DNA from: Gyromitra esculenta
Taxonomy: Eukaryota > Ascomycota > Pezizomycetes > Pezizales > Discinaceae
DNA length: 64,000 nucleotides
Direction: 5' to 3'
Assembly (NCBI GenBank): GCA_038503075.1
Contig: JBCAML010000021.1
Location: 682,001-746,000, forward strand
Positions 1-12,651 of the stretch are shown here, piece by piece. The notes under the pieces were generated by a model. It had not been told where the DNA came from. It did no database searches and saw only the letters and a list, made by a program, of their open reading frames with translations. A program made the position numbers and the translations under genes. Numbering within the stretch: the first letter of the stretch is position 1; each line of letters begins with the position of its first letter.

Positions 1-1613
1 AAGATAAACATCCGCTTGGACAACCACCAAGGGCGGCTACAAAGCATAAACAAACGGCGTGCGCTGGGGTAGGGCAAGGGATTGGACTTTTTTCGGGCGC
101 GAAACGGTGGGTTTACTTTGAGGCGTGGGGTTCCTGAAGAGCACACCCGTGTGGTACCAAGTACGTATTTGTATGACCAAAGTTGGTTGGGATTCATGGG
201 ATTCTAATTCTCCTGGTGACTTTTGTGTGAACGAATTATTCGCATTCTGCCTAATTAATTTGGAACGCTGGTGCGGTGCCGACATTGGAGAGCTTGAATT
301 CCACATGAAACTCGGTTCTAACGCCGATGTAGCGAATTATCAGATAGATATTGTTTTTTTGTGTGAAGGCTAGCTGCTGGAAGCATCTATAGCGGTAAGG
401 TTTTGGTAGGTATAGAATCAATCTGTTATCATTTTGCTTTGTTCCTGGGGGGGCTGTTTCTGATCACAATCACTGCAGCTCAGATATAAAAAGGCAATTC
501 ATCGGTGAGTAGATTCTCACAACAAAAAAGAAAAACAAACACAACCTTTCTCGCTACATGGCCCCCATATCTCCCCTTCCGTCCAGTTTGAAAGAGCCTC
601 CGATCCGATCAACACGATAAACCACACACCACATTCGATCTCGAAGTATTACGTCCAACTGCCTGTACCATGCAAAGCTATACAAAGAGGCGTAAGGGGG
701 TCCCAAACCGAGGCTGGTGGCTACGGTAAAAGGCACACACGCATTTACACAATGCAAGGCCGAGGGATGAAGAAAAGAAAGAAGAAAATAAGTAAGGAAC
801 ATCGCAAATGCACGTCAGTCGGCACATTCACCGCAGCTGTTGCGTCCCGTACCGTCTATTTCCCCCCTCCGTACCGTCAGTTTCCCCCTTCTGCTTTCTG
901 CCGTACCCTCGACCCTTGGAAACAACACGACTTTTTGCTTTTGCTTTTCCTCTCGTAAGGAATTTGGGGGGTTCGTGATGCAGGTGTGATTGCCAAGGCA
1001 ACCGGTAGACCACGGAGGATGGCTCGCGTGCTCCGCTACCCCTTTGGCGTAGCCATCAGGGCTCGTTGGCATTCATACACCGCGATGGCCTTTCCGTTGT
1101 CACTGTGCGAAATGGCGACATCATGGGGCGACTACCCGCCGAGTGATACCGTGTGACCAGCTACACCCTGCCTCTGCCTGTGGAAAATGCATTGGCCTGG
1201 GCCACATTGCAGTCAAGGCTCAGCACCGCCGTACCCGTACTCGCTTCCGCAATGGCGGTATTCCTGCGGATAGATATCTAAAAGACATGACTACTCTAAA
1301 ATTAAAGATGAAGCGAAGAGCAATTCTGATTCGAGTGGGTCGAACCCTAAAGGGTTATTGAACTGCCGTGATATGCTTGGAGCCAATGGAACCTCAAAGA
1401 TGAGCCGGTAGATGGACGTGTAGATTTGTTGTTATTATTGCCAATAGTCTGTTAGCAATTAATGTATTGTCCTCGTGGCCCACATAGAGCGGCAAGAGAA
1501 GGACGTTCACTGGCCATCTCAATAAAAAAGAATATTCCATTATGACCAAAGCCCCAAAGAACCATAACTTAGTAGGAGACCAAATGGAGAAGAAAAAGCA
1601 ATCACAAGTGAGT

Positions 1614-1633
1614 GAGAGAGAGAGAGAGAGAGG
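1614..1633. repeat. (GA)n microsatellite
   Basis: An uninterrupted GA dinucleotide tract of about ten units, in intergenic sequence. Confidence 0.8.
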
Positions 1634-4011
1634 AAACAAATTTGTTTGTCCGTTTACTGGGTGGACTTCCCCCACCGCCGTTGTCATCGTACGTCAACAT
1701 CCCCACGGACTGACATCCATCAAAAAACTACCGTCCCATGAGAAAAATGGCATGCACTTACATTTAAAACATGCAATGCGCTTCTCTAACATCGCTGATT
1801 CTTCATGCACCCCACTCCATCTCCAGGTGAGAATGCTGGGTCTCCAACCATGAAGTCATCGTTAGAATATAGTATACGTATGTCCCGATGATGCTTTGCT
1901 GCCTAGTGAGGTATGTACATGTACTTCTTCTACTTCCAAATAGCTCGTGGGGGTGGGTGTTTCTTACTGGCCCAACTCACACGTGTTGCCTCGCTTCTTT
2001 TAAAGTTACATTATGAGCCACTCGCTCTAAAGGGGCAGGAGGTTAGGGTCTGCAAGTGGCCACATTGACTTGTGCCAGCGCCTGCCTCATCGCCAACGGG
2101 AAAGCTTATCGTTCGCTGTGAAGATTAAATGGAATACCAAAATTAAAAGAAACGTGCTCTTCGTGAGATCGTTTGACTCGTATTCAATTCTTCTTACATC
2201 TCCTCATTGCCTTTTTCGTGCGGTGAGAAAATCTTGTCGTGGAAACCTCCCCACGAAACTATTTCGAGTGAAATATCAACGGCAACCGGAACACAAATAC
2301 GTAAAACACTAGTCAATCCAGACGGCCTTATGAGGTGCTGGTATCAGTAATTATAACCTTCCAACGGAACTCTTCAGATCACGCTCCACGGGAATCAAAC
2401 TCATAATGATAACCCACGCATCAGCGTCCTACGGCGCTCCCCCCTCCCCCAATAAAAGACCAAGTCATTGGTATGACCAAGATCTGAAATCCTTCGATGC
2501 TAGTTCTTGTAGGTTATTGGTATTCATAGTACAGCCTAGGCCCGTGCACCACAAAGTTCTGCACATTTCACTGCGGATATGCAACGGCAGCCCGAGATAG
2601 GGTTCATGAGGGTACGTGTATCTCTATTCAGCCCAGACCCGGGAAGCTGAAACTTCCCGGACAACCATCGGAATTGCCGTTCTGCCCCCACAGTTGGGAT
2701 TTTTATCGTGATCCTGGTCTGATAATCGGGTTTTTCAGGGCCTCGATCTTGGCTTTCTGCCCACGTAGCCCCCCCTCCCCAATCTGGAGCGTTTAATTCA
2801 TCACTACCAAACTAGGGTTTGGTATCCCAGTTTTGTGGCTTCCTTCTCTTTGATCGGAATTGTCGAGCTTTCGGATGCCCTATAAGCACACTAGACGACG
2901 TATTTTACTTTCTATTTGTCTTCCCTGAAGAGGTATTCGATTTGGGGGGAGTGATGGTATTCGGCTGGGGTTTCTTATTGCGAGGAAAAGTTTCGTGGGG
3001 ATGCTTCCTTATCCAGGCGCCTAAAATTCGGTCCTTCAAACTGTGATGTTAAGAAGAAGAAATAAAAAAAAAGCGAACTCTGGGATGGGGTTGGCGCCAA
3101 ACTTACGGTCCTCTTTTCGCCCGAATCTCTACTCTATCTCGAAATTCGTCGCTGGGAAACGGGCCTCTCGCGCACCTTGCTTCTGAGAGTTTTTTGTTCT
3201 TTCTTTCTTTCTAGTGGTGATACCCCCTTCTGCGCCTCCCCCAGGTTTGGATTTCGACGATAGTTTTCTTCTTCTAGTATGGCAGCCTCTTCCGATTCTG
3301 TGCTCATTTGCAGAATCGCTTTTCATCGCCGTTAGAATACTTTATATAAGATAGCAAGGACTACGGTTTTAGATGCTTCACTAAGTTCCTTGTCGTTGGT
3401 GTTCCGAGGTTTTCGGGCGCAGGAGTTAAAAGGTGCGTATATATTTGAGAGCTAGTTCTCTAGATGAAGGATGTTATCTCATGCTTATGAAGTGGGTTTA
3501 GAGGAGCATTAGACAAAGTCTTAATCTATTACTGAATTATTTATTGACATATTTAGTTATTCTGTGCGTTAGTTCTGTGCTCCTCCGTTGTACTAGATAG
3601 AGGGCACTGACTTCTAGCTACCTATACTTTATTTATCTACCCATTGAACATATATTAACTTCCAGGAAGGTTAAGTTGCTTGACCCATATGAATCTCTTC
3701 CCCGTGAGGCACTGAAATATGAGTTGGTCGGCTACGGCTGATTGGGTACCTTGCCTACTCGCTCGACAGAGTTAAGGTTCCATCGTTTGGCCCGCGCTGA
3801 GATGCGAAACTCTCATCGAGGCTTAGATATTATCAAAGCTTGAGATTCGCATTAGCTGAGAGAAATCTAAGGCGATTCGCTTCGCATCTTCTGTCGAATG
3901 GGCCTTGCCAGCCAACGAGTGATACGGTGTGAGTGACTTTGACGAGCAGATAAATAGGAGAAATCTTAAAACTAACCGTCTTAGGTTGCGCTTTCTATTA
4001 ATAGTTTTTCG

Positions 4012-4500
4012 ATGCCAACTTCATCACTAGGAGAGGAAACTATTTCCGCAATAAGAGGTTCCTGGCTATTCTCCACAACACTGGGGTTCAGGCGATGAGC
4101 CTCTCTCCTCTCGATAACCCAACTGTCATCTTAGAACAGGACATGGGCCATTTCGCCTACATTGCCAGGCCTGAAATTGTGCCTTGCGGATAGACTTCGA
4201 CGTGATTTCCGCTTTTGATGGTGCGGCCCCCACTCTTCTTACTACGTACAACCACCACCACAGTCAAAATTTGGGGACAGAAACTAACCCCGAGATAGAC
4301 CGTTTGGAATTTATAGAAACCGAATACTGGTATTTCGCGAAGACTGTGGTATGAAGGCAGTTTGGGCTACTCGTGGCCTACCTCACAGCTCTGTTGATTC
4401 ACTCCAAGTTTCTATTATTGAAGTGCGGCCTGAGCAGGGTAAATGCGTCTATATACATGCATCTATGTCTCTGAGCACGACCTATAGCCCGGTACCTCTG
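4012..4500 (+). pseudogene. Decayed coding remnant of unknown family
   Basis: Protein-like sequence runs in one frame from about 4012 (FDANFITRRGNYF...) to a TAG at about 4190. A second open stretch follows in another frame to about 4350 (DFDVISAFDGAAPTLL...). A third begins at about 4351 (MKAVWATRGLPHSSVDS...). Frame changes plus stop codons, without plausible splice sites at the switches, suggest a frameshifted relic rather than exons. I do not recognise the family. An accidental run of open frames remains possible. Confidence 0.3.
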
Positions 4501-6819
4501 AACGATCTGGACTGTGATCGCCGTTGGTGAGAACTATCGGATCTGATCACTTTGGCTACGTGTTATGCAGTCCCGGCTTGTCTCGGCTAGGCCCAAGCCA
4601 GTGCGGGGGAGAGGTCTCGACTTTGGGCTTCGGACATTTCTGCTGCCCTGATGACGAATCTTCGCTCGACGGCGTTGCTAGCCCGTCTCTTGGAACATTC
4701 TTCGTGCCGTTCCGCGGATTCCGCGGATCCGTAGAATCCCGACAGGCGTGCGCACGACCTTTTTTCTTCACCACGGTTCGGCGCAGAACAAGGATATCAC
4801 CAGTTTCTGGATTAGGGATAGCCCTCCGTCACTCTGATCTGTGGAAGTCGAACGGGGACGCTAAGGCAACGAGATCTACGACAGATACAAGCAAATCGCG
4901 TCTGTAGCATCTCGGAAAGCGCCAACCTTGTCGCTGGTACACGAGTGGAATCTATAATTTGTACGGATCAGTTCAAATAACTCCACAGGGTGTCTATGTA
5001 CCTATCCACCTTGCTCGGTTGAATGGTTGTCTGGTGTACTTGGGGAAAGTCGCATATCGCAGTTGGGATTCTACTAGCTCTGCGGGGTATATGTTATCCT
5101 AATTCTCTTTCTACGGTTTCAATGCTAAAAGGGCTGTAAGCCCTCAAGCTTCTGCGTGGTTTTCACCATGCAAGTATGAATGACATCTGTGCCAAAAACG
5201 AGGTATTAAGTCTCAGGGCAGTCTAAGTAAAAGTATTATAAGTCTTACGCCAAATTTATTATTGAATCTTCCGCCTAGACATCTACACTTGTGATTTCTA
5301 CTTCGTTCTATCTTGTATGGTGGCGGCCGTATAATGAATGATCCCTCTTTGTCGCATTCTCTGTAATCTAACTTGAAGGCATATATGGAGGAGCTGAGAG
5401 AGTATATACATGTCCCCACCGCTTAATTTCACTCCTTAGAATATTCTCCATCTCAGTATTATGTATACACTGCAATGAAATGACAGTGCATTCGCAGATA
5501 CTGAATTATCAGCAGAACCACCAGATTATACGTCGTGCCAAGACACTTTTAGGAATTGATAAGTGATTTTCAAAGCAGTATGATTCACAAGGCGTCCCAA
5601 GGCGAACGGAAAGATACACACTGAGGCGCCTCGCTCCTACACAGGGTTTGCCTTGAGTTTTTCTGGGGTAGTACAAGGCGTAATTCGAGGCATTATAGAA
5701 CTCTTAGTATAAAACAGAGCCTAATACTGAACTTAGAGGCGTTAATGGGCAAGGGCTGCTGTTCCGGAGGCCATGCTGGAGGGGCATGACGGGTACTCCG
5801 CTGAGCGCCTCGGCCTGCGTACCAGAAGTCGATAGTATGGATATATGTGTGTAAAAACTCCGTGGGTATCTACAGGAATATGGGGGGTATCTTGGTGATA
5901 TGGTTCGACAGTGGGATGATTGGCAAATAAGATAGATAGCAGGGAATGCATAGTAAAAAAAATAAGGAAAAAGGCGTGTTCTGTCACGATATGTCGCATC
6001 TCTTTAATTGTAAGTCATGAGGCTGCATAGTGTTATTACTGGTCAAGGCAACGAATACCCTACTATTCTGGTTAAATTAGTTGCTATCTAATTGAGCCTC
6101 AGCGTCTACTCAACCACTCTGCCCGTTAAAATTAAGGATGTATGATACTATTACGATTAAAGAATTTCGTACTATCTTTGATCAGCCAACGGCCAATACC
6201 GACCATTAGCTGGAACACGGATTTTTGTGGAAGGGATTCGCCTGGGGCCGACAGGGTAACCAGTTTCTGCCCAGCCAGAGCCGGTGGCAGGCGCTGCCCG
6301 TTAGCTGCTCGAGGGTAGTACATCCCAAAAGCAATTACTACGGACGCTGAAAGTTAAACTCTTTAGCTATCGACAGCATGAACCCAGTGTCAACATAGTA
6401 AGAAACCTAGTGCCGTAGCTACACTTACTGCATGCAGAGCATTTATTCTAGGAGTCTTCCACCACGACACGTCTGAGAGCATTTCAAGTATTCGCCCCTC
6501 TAGTGACGTGGGTTTCTCACTTGATGTCTAGCCTTAGACGACTAAACGACGGGTGCAGGAGCAATTACATGCGTGTTTGGAAACATATTACAGCGGACAT
6601 GGATGATCACTCGGTTTTGCCATACCGGCATCCCTTTACAGAAATGAGGTAGCATCTTCTTCTTACAAACACAAATTTTCCAGTCCATGCATATGCAATC
6701 TGGAATGTAAAGTAAAGTTGCTGGACGAATTCTAGCGCACAGCCCGGCCTTAGTCAGACTTTGTCGGATTCTAGTGAAAATATGGAATTTAAAATCCTGA
6801 GCCTATCCCGTAGATTGGT

Positions 6820-6911
6820 AAAGCTGACCCCACTTGCAAAAGGAGCCGCTCCTATTGATGAAGTTTCAGTTAACTCTGTGTTGAACCACAGTATACAAGG
6901 GGGTCAGCTTT
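6820..6911. repeat. 92-bp element with 12-bp perfect inverted ends
   Basis: AAAGCTGACCCC at 6820-6831 is the exact inverse complement of GGGGTCAGCTTT at 6900-6911, with about 68 bp between them. The right arm is followed by a poly-T run. It could be a MITE-like remnant or a hairpin. No clear target-site duplication is visible, so the mobile-element reading is an inference. Confidence 0.45.
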
Positions 6912-8006
6912 TTTTTTTTTAACAGGCTATGGGATATTATTGGCCTTTTAGGCTCGTGGGAATGACTTTAGTAACAAGCGCCGGCCACGGAACACTATAA
7001 TAGTCTTGCTGGAGGTTATATTATGCTGGTAGGTATATACTTTAATAACTGGATATTATATATGTGTTTAGAAAGACAATATCTACCATGAAGCACTGCT
7101 TTAGACTCCTAGCCTTAATGAAGCCTTGGAATAACGCGGCACCCGGGGGGGGGTCCCCAGACCAGTCGATCGGAGGCTAGAGAATATTTATATATAATAT
7201 ATAACCTTGAGCGCGCCTAGAATCAATTAGGTTGTCAAATAGGAGATGGACGGCAGGATTTCGTCAGGCACTATAGCGTGCCTAAGTCTAACATAATGCC
7301 CCGCACCCTAACTAACGTCACCTATGGAAACATGTATGTAGTCACTACAATACGACTATCTATGCATGCCCTACCGTGCAGCGACGAGCTTTTTGCTCAG
7401 AGTACGACAGAGTTGAAATGCATAGAATCTCGGAAACACAGTGACTTGTATCTTTATAGGGTGATAACTACCCCTTATTACTCCATAACTAGTTTTAGAC
7501 TGTAGTGCTATTGCTAGCAACATTATGAACCCTCCGGCATGCCGAGTGAGAAGAGATGATGTAAATTATCTTTTATAAAACTATATTCTTTATACCTCCA
7601 TCCCTGATTGCAGCGCTGCAAAATTCCATCTCCTGTTCCATTTATTGTGATTCTACGTTACCATTTACCTCTCCCTATAATCAAACCAAGCCGCACAAAT
7701 GTGATAACGAACCCACAATATCCATAAACATAGCCCATCACTCGCACATCTACCACTCGCAAAACCATGACCAGCTCAATAGAAACCAAGATAAAAAAAA
7801 TCTTAAACATTTCTAACGCCCCACTCCCGTAGGCCACATAGATAACATGAAACAAGCTGAAGGAAAAAGGGAAAAATGGAGATATTGCATCGTCATCGTC
7901 ATCATACAGCAGCGAAAAAATAGAAAATTCAAAACCAAAGCTAAACGTACAGGAAACCTCCCAAGAACCTGTCAAAGCAACAAAAACTCCACCTTCCCAC
8001 GCTCCG

Positions 8007-10727
8007 TCACATCATCTCAACTTCCAGAGATCCTCTATTTCGCCCCGCAGTATCCGTTCGCCCAACACCCATACTCAGACCCTTCACACCCTCTACCATA
8101 CCGCCTAATCTACCTGCAACACCCATGACGCCAACGCCTACTGTACCTCCTAAAGTCGCTGCTCCAGCCCCCGGATCCGTCGCTGGGTTCACATGGCCAT
8201 ATGTACCTGTCGGCACACCCGAATTCACCACGGGCGTAGTACTTGGAGTATCCACACTCGTTGGCGCACCCGAACCCCCAGTCGGTACCACAGCATATAC
8301 CCCCGTTGGCGTACCCGAACCCCCCATCGGTACGGGCGCGCTAGGAGTCCTACTCCTCTCCATCTGCGCCCTCTCAAACCCACCCCTCTCCTCTCCTACT
8401 GCCGCTGCCGCTGCCGCTGCCGCCACCGTTGTCCCCGGCAGATTACCAGCTCCATTCATTTCACCCACATCCCTCCCCCATACCTCCTCCCACCATCTTA
8501 CCGCTCCTCCACTCCGCGGAAACAGTACCCGCCCACCCCCAACATCCCTCTCACGTTCGGCTCCATCTGCTTCCGGATCATAACACGCATTCCGCCACAT
8601 GGCCCTCCGAGTCAAAAAGTAATCCCACACACTTCGTGTACGCTCTCTCACGCGTGCATCTGCACGCTCCTTGTCGTTGTTGAAGAGGAAAGTGCCGTAT
8701 TGGCACGAGTAGAGATGGTACAGTAGACGTCGGAGGAAGCGTTCGTTGTATTCGAAGCGGGTCGGATTCTGCTGTAGTAGCTGGTAGGTTGCGTCCAGGA
8801 ATTGATGGAAGACCGGTGAGACCTCTCGGGGCTTCGTTGTTACGGCGGCGGGAGTGCTAGCAAGTGATGCGAGTTTAGTTTTCCGGTCTATGGTATCAGA
8901 ATCTGGGTCACTATCGGGTGGAGGAGGCGCGCTGCGGTTGACGGTATTGAAGAAGTTTTTAGCCTGACCAAAACCTTTTTCGAGGGCTTCGCGAGCTTCT
9001 GTAGCGATGCTATTGGTGCGTGTTAGGGCGTCATCGTCATAGTCTGGGCTGGCTTCGTCGATTACTAAAGGTCCGTTAGAAGTTTTCTCGATGAACCATT
9101 TGTCGGAGCCGAGGAAACCGCAGCGGTCACGGAAGCGGTGGCCGAAGCCGACCCAGTCCTTTTCGACAAGGGCGACAAAACCATCGATTGTGCGGAAGTA
9201 AGGGTCAAGACAGATCTGGGCAAGGCTGCTGAGTTGTGAGGTTCGGTCCCAGCCGTCGGAGCAATGGATGAGGACGTGTGAGTGTTCAACAGCGATTTGG
9301 CGGACGACAATGGCGGTGCCGTCGAGGAGGAGGCCAATGTGTTCAAGCCAACCAGAGCGGGCGAGAAGTTCTTTGCTAGGTGATAGGGGAGATATATCGG
9401 AGTCTTTGATCGCATCAACGACCTTCTGCAGAGAATCACGCATCACATGGATGTTGTCAATGCCGAGATAGGTTTTTGTGCACGGCGGTGATGAGCAATG
9501 CCGGTAATTGTCCATGTTCTCAGATCCCATGCCAAGGGCTTGCATTGCATAAGCATTCACTGTAGGACGGGCATCAACGATGAGATTGTGTTGTTGGGCA
9601 CCATAGACGCGGCCTTCAGCTACTGCAGGATCTCCGGAGGTGGATTCGGGAGGGGATTCGCTCGATCCTGGAGTGGAGAGATTCGTAGATGAGCCGGAGG
9701 GGGAAGGGGTCGAAGTGGTGAGATATGCAGGTGTTTGGGATGCATTCTGAGGTTGTGAAGAGGCAAAGATAGCAGCGACGAGTTTTTCGTCCTGAATGCT
9801 ACGATTACGACGGACACCAGTGAGGGGCTGAGCACAGCGGGTTATGGAGCAGTTGTTGAGTGGGTGGAGGTATCTATGCCCTTATTTGTCAGTATGTGGT
9901 CCCGAGTCACGGGAAATGGCCCGAGGGAGTAATGACGGTGGAAATACGTTAATACGGGTATCCGAGCTCGAGAACGGTAGTTTTTAGCATGGGTGAGGGT
10001 GGTGTCACTTATTGTAGCGGGGACGACCAGAAGCGCAGGATATGTGGGAGAAAACTGCAAACGAGAATCAGCCTCAAACTAGGGAGAGACCTACGGACCC
10101 TACGAGATCTGCAGGCTCCACTATGGGACTACATGAAGTCTGCAGGAAGCCACAATACTCACAACGTAGTCTCTATTAATTTTTGAGATCCTCCAACCCT
10201 TGCACTTCTCCGTGCCAACACCCATTCTCTGGTACTCCTTTACAGGATCGTAAACAGACCAGCCATCGTGTCTCTTCTCGGCACCCCCCGGTTTGTAGAA
10301 AAAGGCATACAGCTTCTCGACCCCGCCCTTGACGACCGTCAGAGCTTTTATGCTCTCAAAGACATCCCGACACTCCCTCTCCGATTTGAACTGAATCGTT
10401 AGGAACGAGAAATCGCGGTTCCTCAGACGGATATGGGCTGGCGAAGAGGCGTTGGGTGGGTTACGGTACAGCGAAGCTATTATTGGGTAGGTGATCCAGA
10501 TCTCGCTCGGGCCCGAGTGAGGGGTTTTTTGGTGTGGTGAAGAGGCATCTGGGGGGATGGAACGGAAGATGAGGTGGTGGGGGGTGAGGTGGAGGGTTCC
10601 GGGGGTGGGCTTCCCTTTGTGGAGGATTGTCACCTCGTCGACCTAGCACATACGTAGGTTAGTTTAGCAGTGCAGCGAGAAGCAGTATGGGGAGAAGGAT
10701 TACTTTTGCAACCCGGATATACTCCAT
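8007..10727 (-). CDS. YMR1: Myotubularin-family phosphoinositide 3-phosphatase (YMR1-like)
   Basis: This enzyme class removes the D3 phosphate from PI3P and PI(3,5)P2 on endosomal and vacuolar membranes. My model has four exons: 10727-10704, 10642-10163, 10054-9948 and 9873-8007, giving about 825 aa. Phases agree at each junction. The first exon encodes only MEYIRVAK. A PH-GRAM domain covers roughly residues 8-125. The catalytic CX5R signature HCSDGWDRT lies at about 407-415, followed by the conserved myotubularin block ending WVGFGHRF. The C-terminus after about residue 650 is long, Ala/Gly/Pro-rich and probably disordered. The gene is divergent from the membrane protein at 11618. The family assignment is firm; only exon ends are uncertain. 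Large ORFs on the opposite strand at 8125-8726 are shadows of the GC-rich tail. Confidence 0.92.
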
Positions 10728-11617
10728 GTGTTGCAGCGGCTCAGGGAGGGGGGCTCTGGTTTGTAGAGGGGTTAGTTGTCTACTGCACTCGCTGGTGGTG
10801 GATGTGGTGGATCAGAGGGTGACCAGTGTCGTTGAGTGGGAACGGGAGTGTTGGGTGTTGGGAGAGAGCTTCTTCTTGAGGCCGGTGACCAAAGAGCATC
10901 CGCGGAGACAGACGGTGGACAGAGATAATATAATGGGATGGAGGGGGAATCCTGCTTTGGCTTCCAGGACATCTACACACTCTTCTTGCCAGAAACCAGC
11001 TATCTCGAGACTTCACGCATCTCTGCTCTCTGCTCTCTCGCTGTTGTTCTCCAGGCCCTCGTCCTCGCTTCGGCCCCGCCATCGGAGGCTGGGACGCCAC
11101 GCCACGTGACTGCAGGCAGCCATGCCCGTTGCAGGGAATCGAGTGAGTTGCTGTGGAGGTCTGCTGCGGGTAGGGTTTGCCCTGCATGCACTCGCTTCTA
11201 CAAAGAAAGCACAATTGCTCTGCGGAATCCATGCAACTACATGTAGATGGACAGAAAGGCGATATAGCATAGCACTGTGAAGCTGCAGAGATCGCACTGC
11301 TGCTCGCTGGAATACCCTCACGTCATTTCACTTCCGTCGTCTAACCCGTCGGTTATCTCCCCTGATTTATGACTTATACAGCAATACTCAGTTATCGCAC
11401 ATCACAGCCCAATTCAGCCATTTCTCTCACAATGCGTTGTTTACTCCTGAATGCTGGCCTATGCAAACCCTTCCCTACGTCACACAACCTGCTCCTCTCC
11501 CCCCAGACTCCCACTACCTCACCTTCATTCCCCCCCTCCTTCACCTTCCCTCCCCCTCGCCCTTCCGCTCCTTACATATAGATTCCTGTAAATCCCACGC
11601 CGTACGACCTGCCCACG
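10728..11617. promoter_or_regulatory. Divergent intergenic region between YMR1 and membrane-protein gene
   Basis: This stretch of about 890 bp separates two genes transcribed away from each other and must hold both promoters and 5' leaders. A TACATGTA palindrome lies at 11238-11245. A pyrimidine-rich stretch with repeated TCCC/CTCC precedes the + strand start. No TATA box position is clear. Confidence 0.5.
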
Positions 11618-12651
11618 ATGTCCTCCGCCATCCGCGCCGCCTCCAACGCGATCCCCACGCGCCTCAAGCCCCCTCTCCTCGTAGTACTGAACCTCGGCCT
11701 CTCCACTGCCCTCAGCTACTTCGCGTCCCCATGGATTTTGGGCGACCTGCTTGCCATCGAGCGGCCCATGAACACTCTGGCCGACTACTCTGGCCTCGTA
11801 GCATGGCGCATCATCGAGGTTCTGTGCCACTGGTACGGTGACTGGGACGGTATATCCCCCTCCACCGATGAAGGCCACTTCCGACCGACGCAAAAACTAA
11901 CCTTTCAACCCTAGCCGCGCAAGCAGCATCCCTCGTGATGCTCTCCCTGGCCCCCAGCATGCACTACATGCACACCTACCAACCAACCCACTCCCGCCTA
12001 TTCCCCACCCTTGCCGTTTCCGCCTTGATCGACATCCTATCAATCTACCTCCCGCTCCTATTCCTCCGTCCAACCCCCACCGACACTACCTCGACTCCGC
12101 CGCGAAAACAGAACCGCGTCTTCGAATCCACCCGTCTCATCACCACCTTCCTCACCTCGACAATCTACCAACTCACGCTATACGCCACGTCAAAGAAGTT
12201 TCTGACAACCTGGCTCATCTCCTCAGGATGGGAACTCGAGTCGGTCCAACGCGTCCATGACGCCCCCGAGGGCGTGTTGATTGCGCGTGCTATCATGATG
12301 ATTCCCGTAGGATGGGCCGCTTCAGAGATTATTTTCTTCTCGCCAAGTGATTCGAGTGATAGTGCTGTTACGCCACATCCGGCTCCGGTGAAGCAGGAGG
12401 GGCCTGCCGATGACGAACGTGGTGTGTGGGCGTATTTGCTTAGGCTGTGGATCAGGAAATTGTCGCCCAGGAGCAGAAAGATCGTTAAAAGGACGTTGTT
12501 GGTTGCTGCTTATCAATCTGTTAGCTCAACCGTGGCGGTGGCTGGAACTGTCAAGGGAGGTGATTTGAGGGGTGCTGTGGGTGTTAGCGGAGTATGGACT
12601 TTTGCGACTTTGTTGGTGGGGGTTGTGCTGGGATGGGTTGGAAATGTTTAA
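11618..12651 (+). CDS. Multipass membrane protein of unknown function
   Basis: There are two exons, 11618-11849 and 11915-12651, joined across a 65-bp intron with a CTAACC branch-like site, giving about 322 aa. Reading the second exon from its own internal ATG would lose the first helices, and the splice restores a continuous frame (DWD|AAQAASL). Six or seven hydrophobic segments are visible, beginning near residue 20 and ending with one at the extreme C-terminus (GVVLGWVGNV). A charged Ser/Pro/acidic loop lies near residues 230-250. I do not recognise the family. It looks like one of the small uncharacterised integral membrane proteins conserved in filamentous fungi. No catalytic motif is evident. 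Confidence 0.75.

Larger units (their letters stand above)
1..8006. other. Gene desert, no convincing intact gene
   Basis: This stretch of about 8 kb has only short ORFs with no recognisable family, domain or clean splice structure. It holds a GA microsatellite near 1614, a decayed coding remnant around 4012-4500, a 92-bp inverted-repeat structure at 6820-6911, a TACATGTA palindrome at 1916 and copies or partial copies of the CGAGTGAT-N5-RTGA motif at 1140, 3916, 6597 and 7728. Otherwise I see nothing that supports a gene. The last few hundred bases are the likely 3' region of the YMR1 gene on the minus strand. Confidence 0.6.

Noticed and set aside
2338..2422. tRNA-like GAGTTTGATTCCC on the minus strand
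   Set aside because: The T-loop-like sequence lacks a matching acceptor stem, a D-arm and a recognisable anticodon arm.
3766..3898. Imperfect inverted repeat around GATGCGAA/TTCGCATC
   Set aside because: Only scattered 8-bp blocks match and spacing differs between arms. No flanking duplication.
8125..8726. Long + strand ORFs opposite the YMR1 C-terminus
   Set aside because: They are antisense to a confident gene in a GC-rich, low-complexity tail. Their translations are Pro/Arg/His-rich without domain character.
11437..11893. Overlapping ORFs on both strands around the membrane-protein first exon
   Set aside because: They are shadows in other frames. The spliced frame starting at 11618 explains the coding signal.
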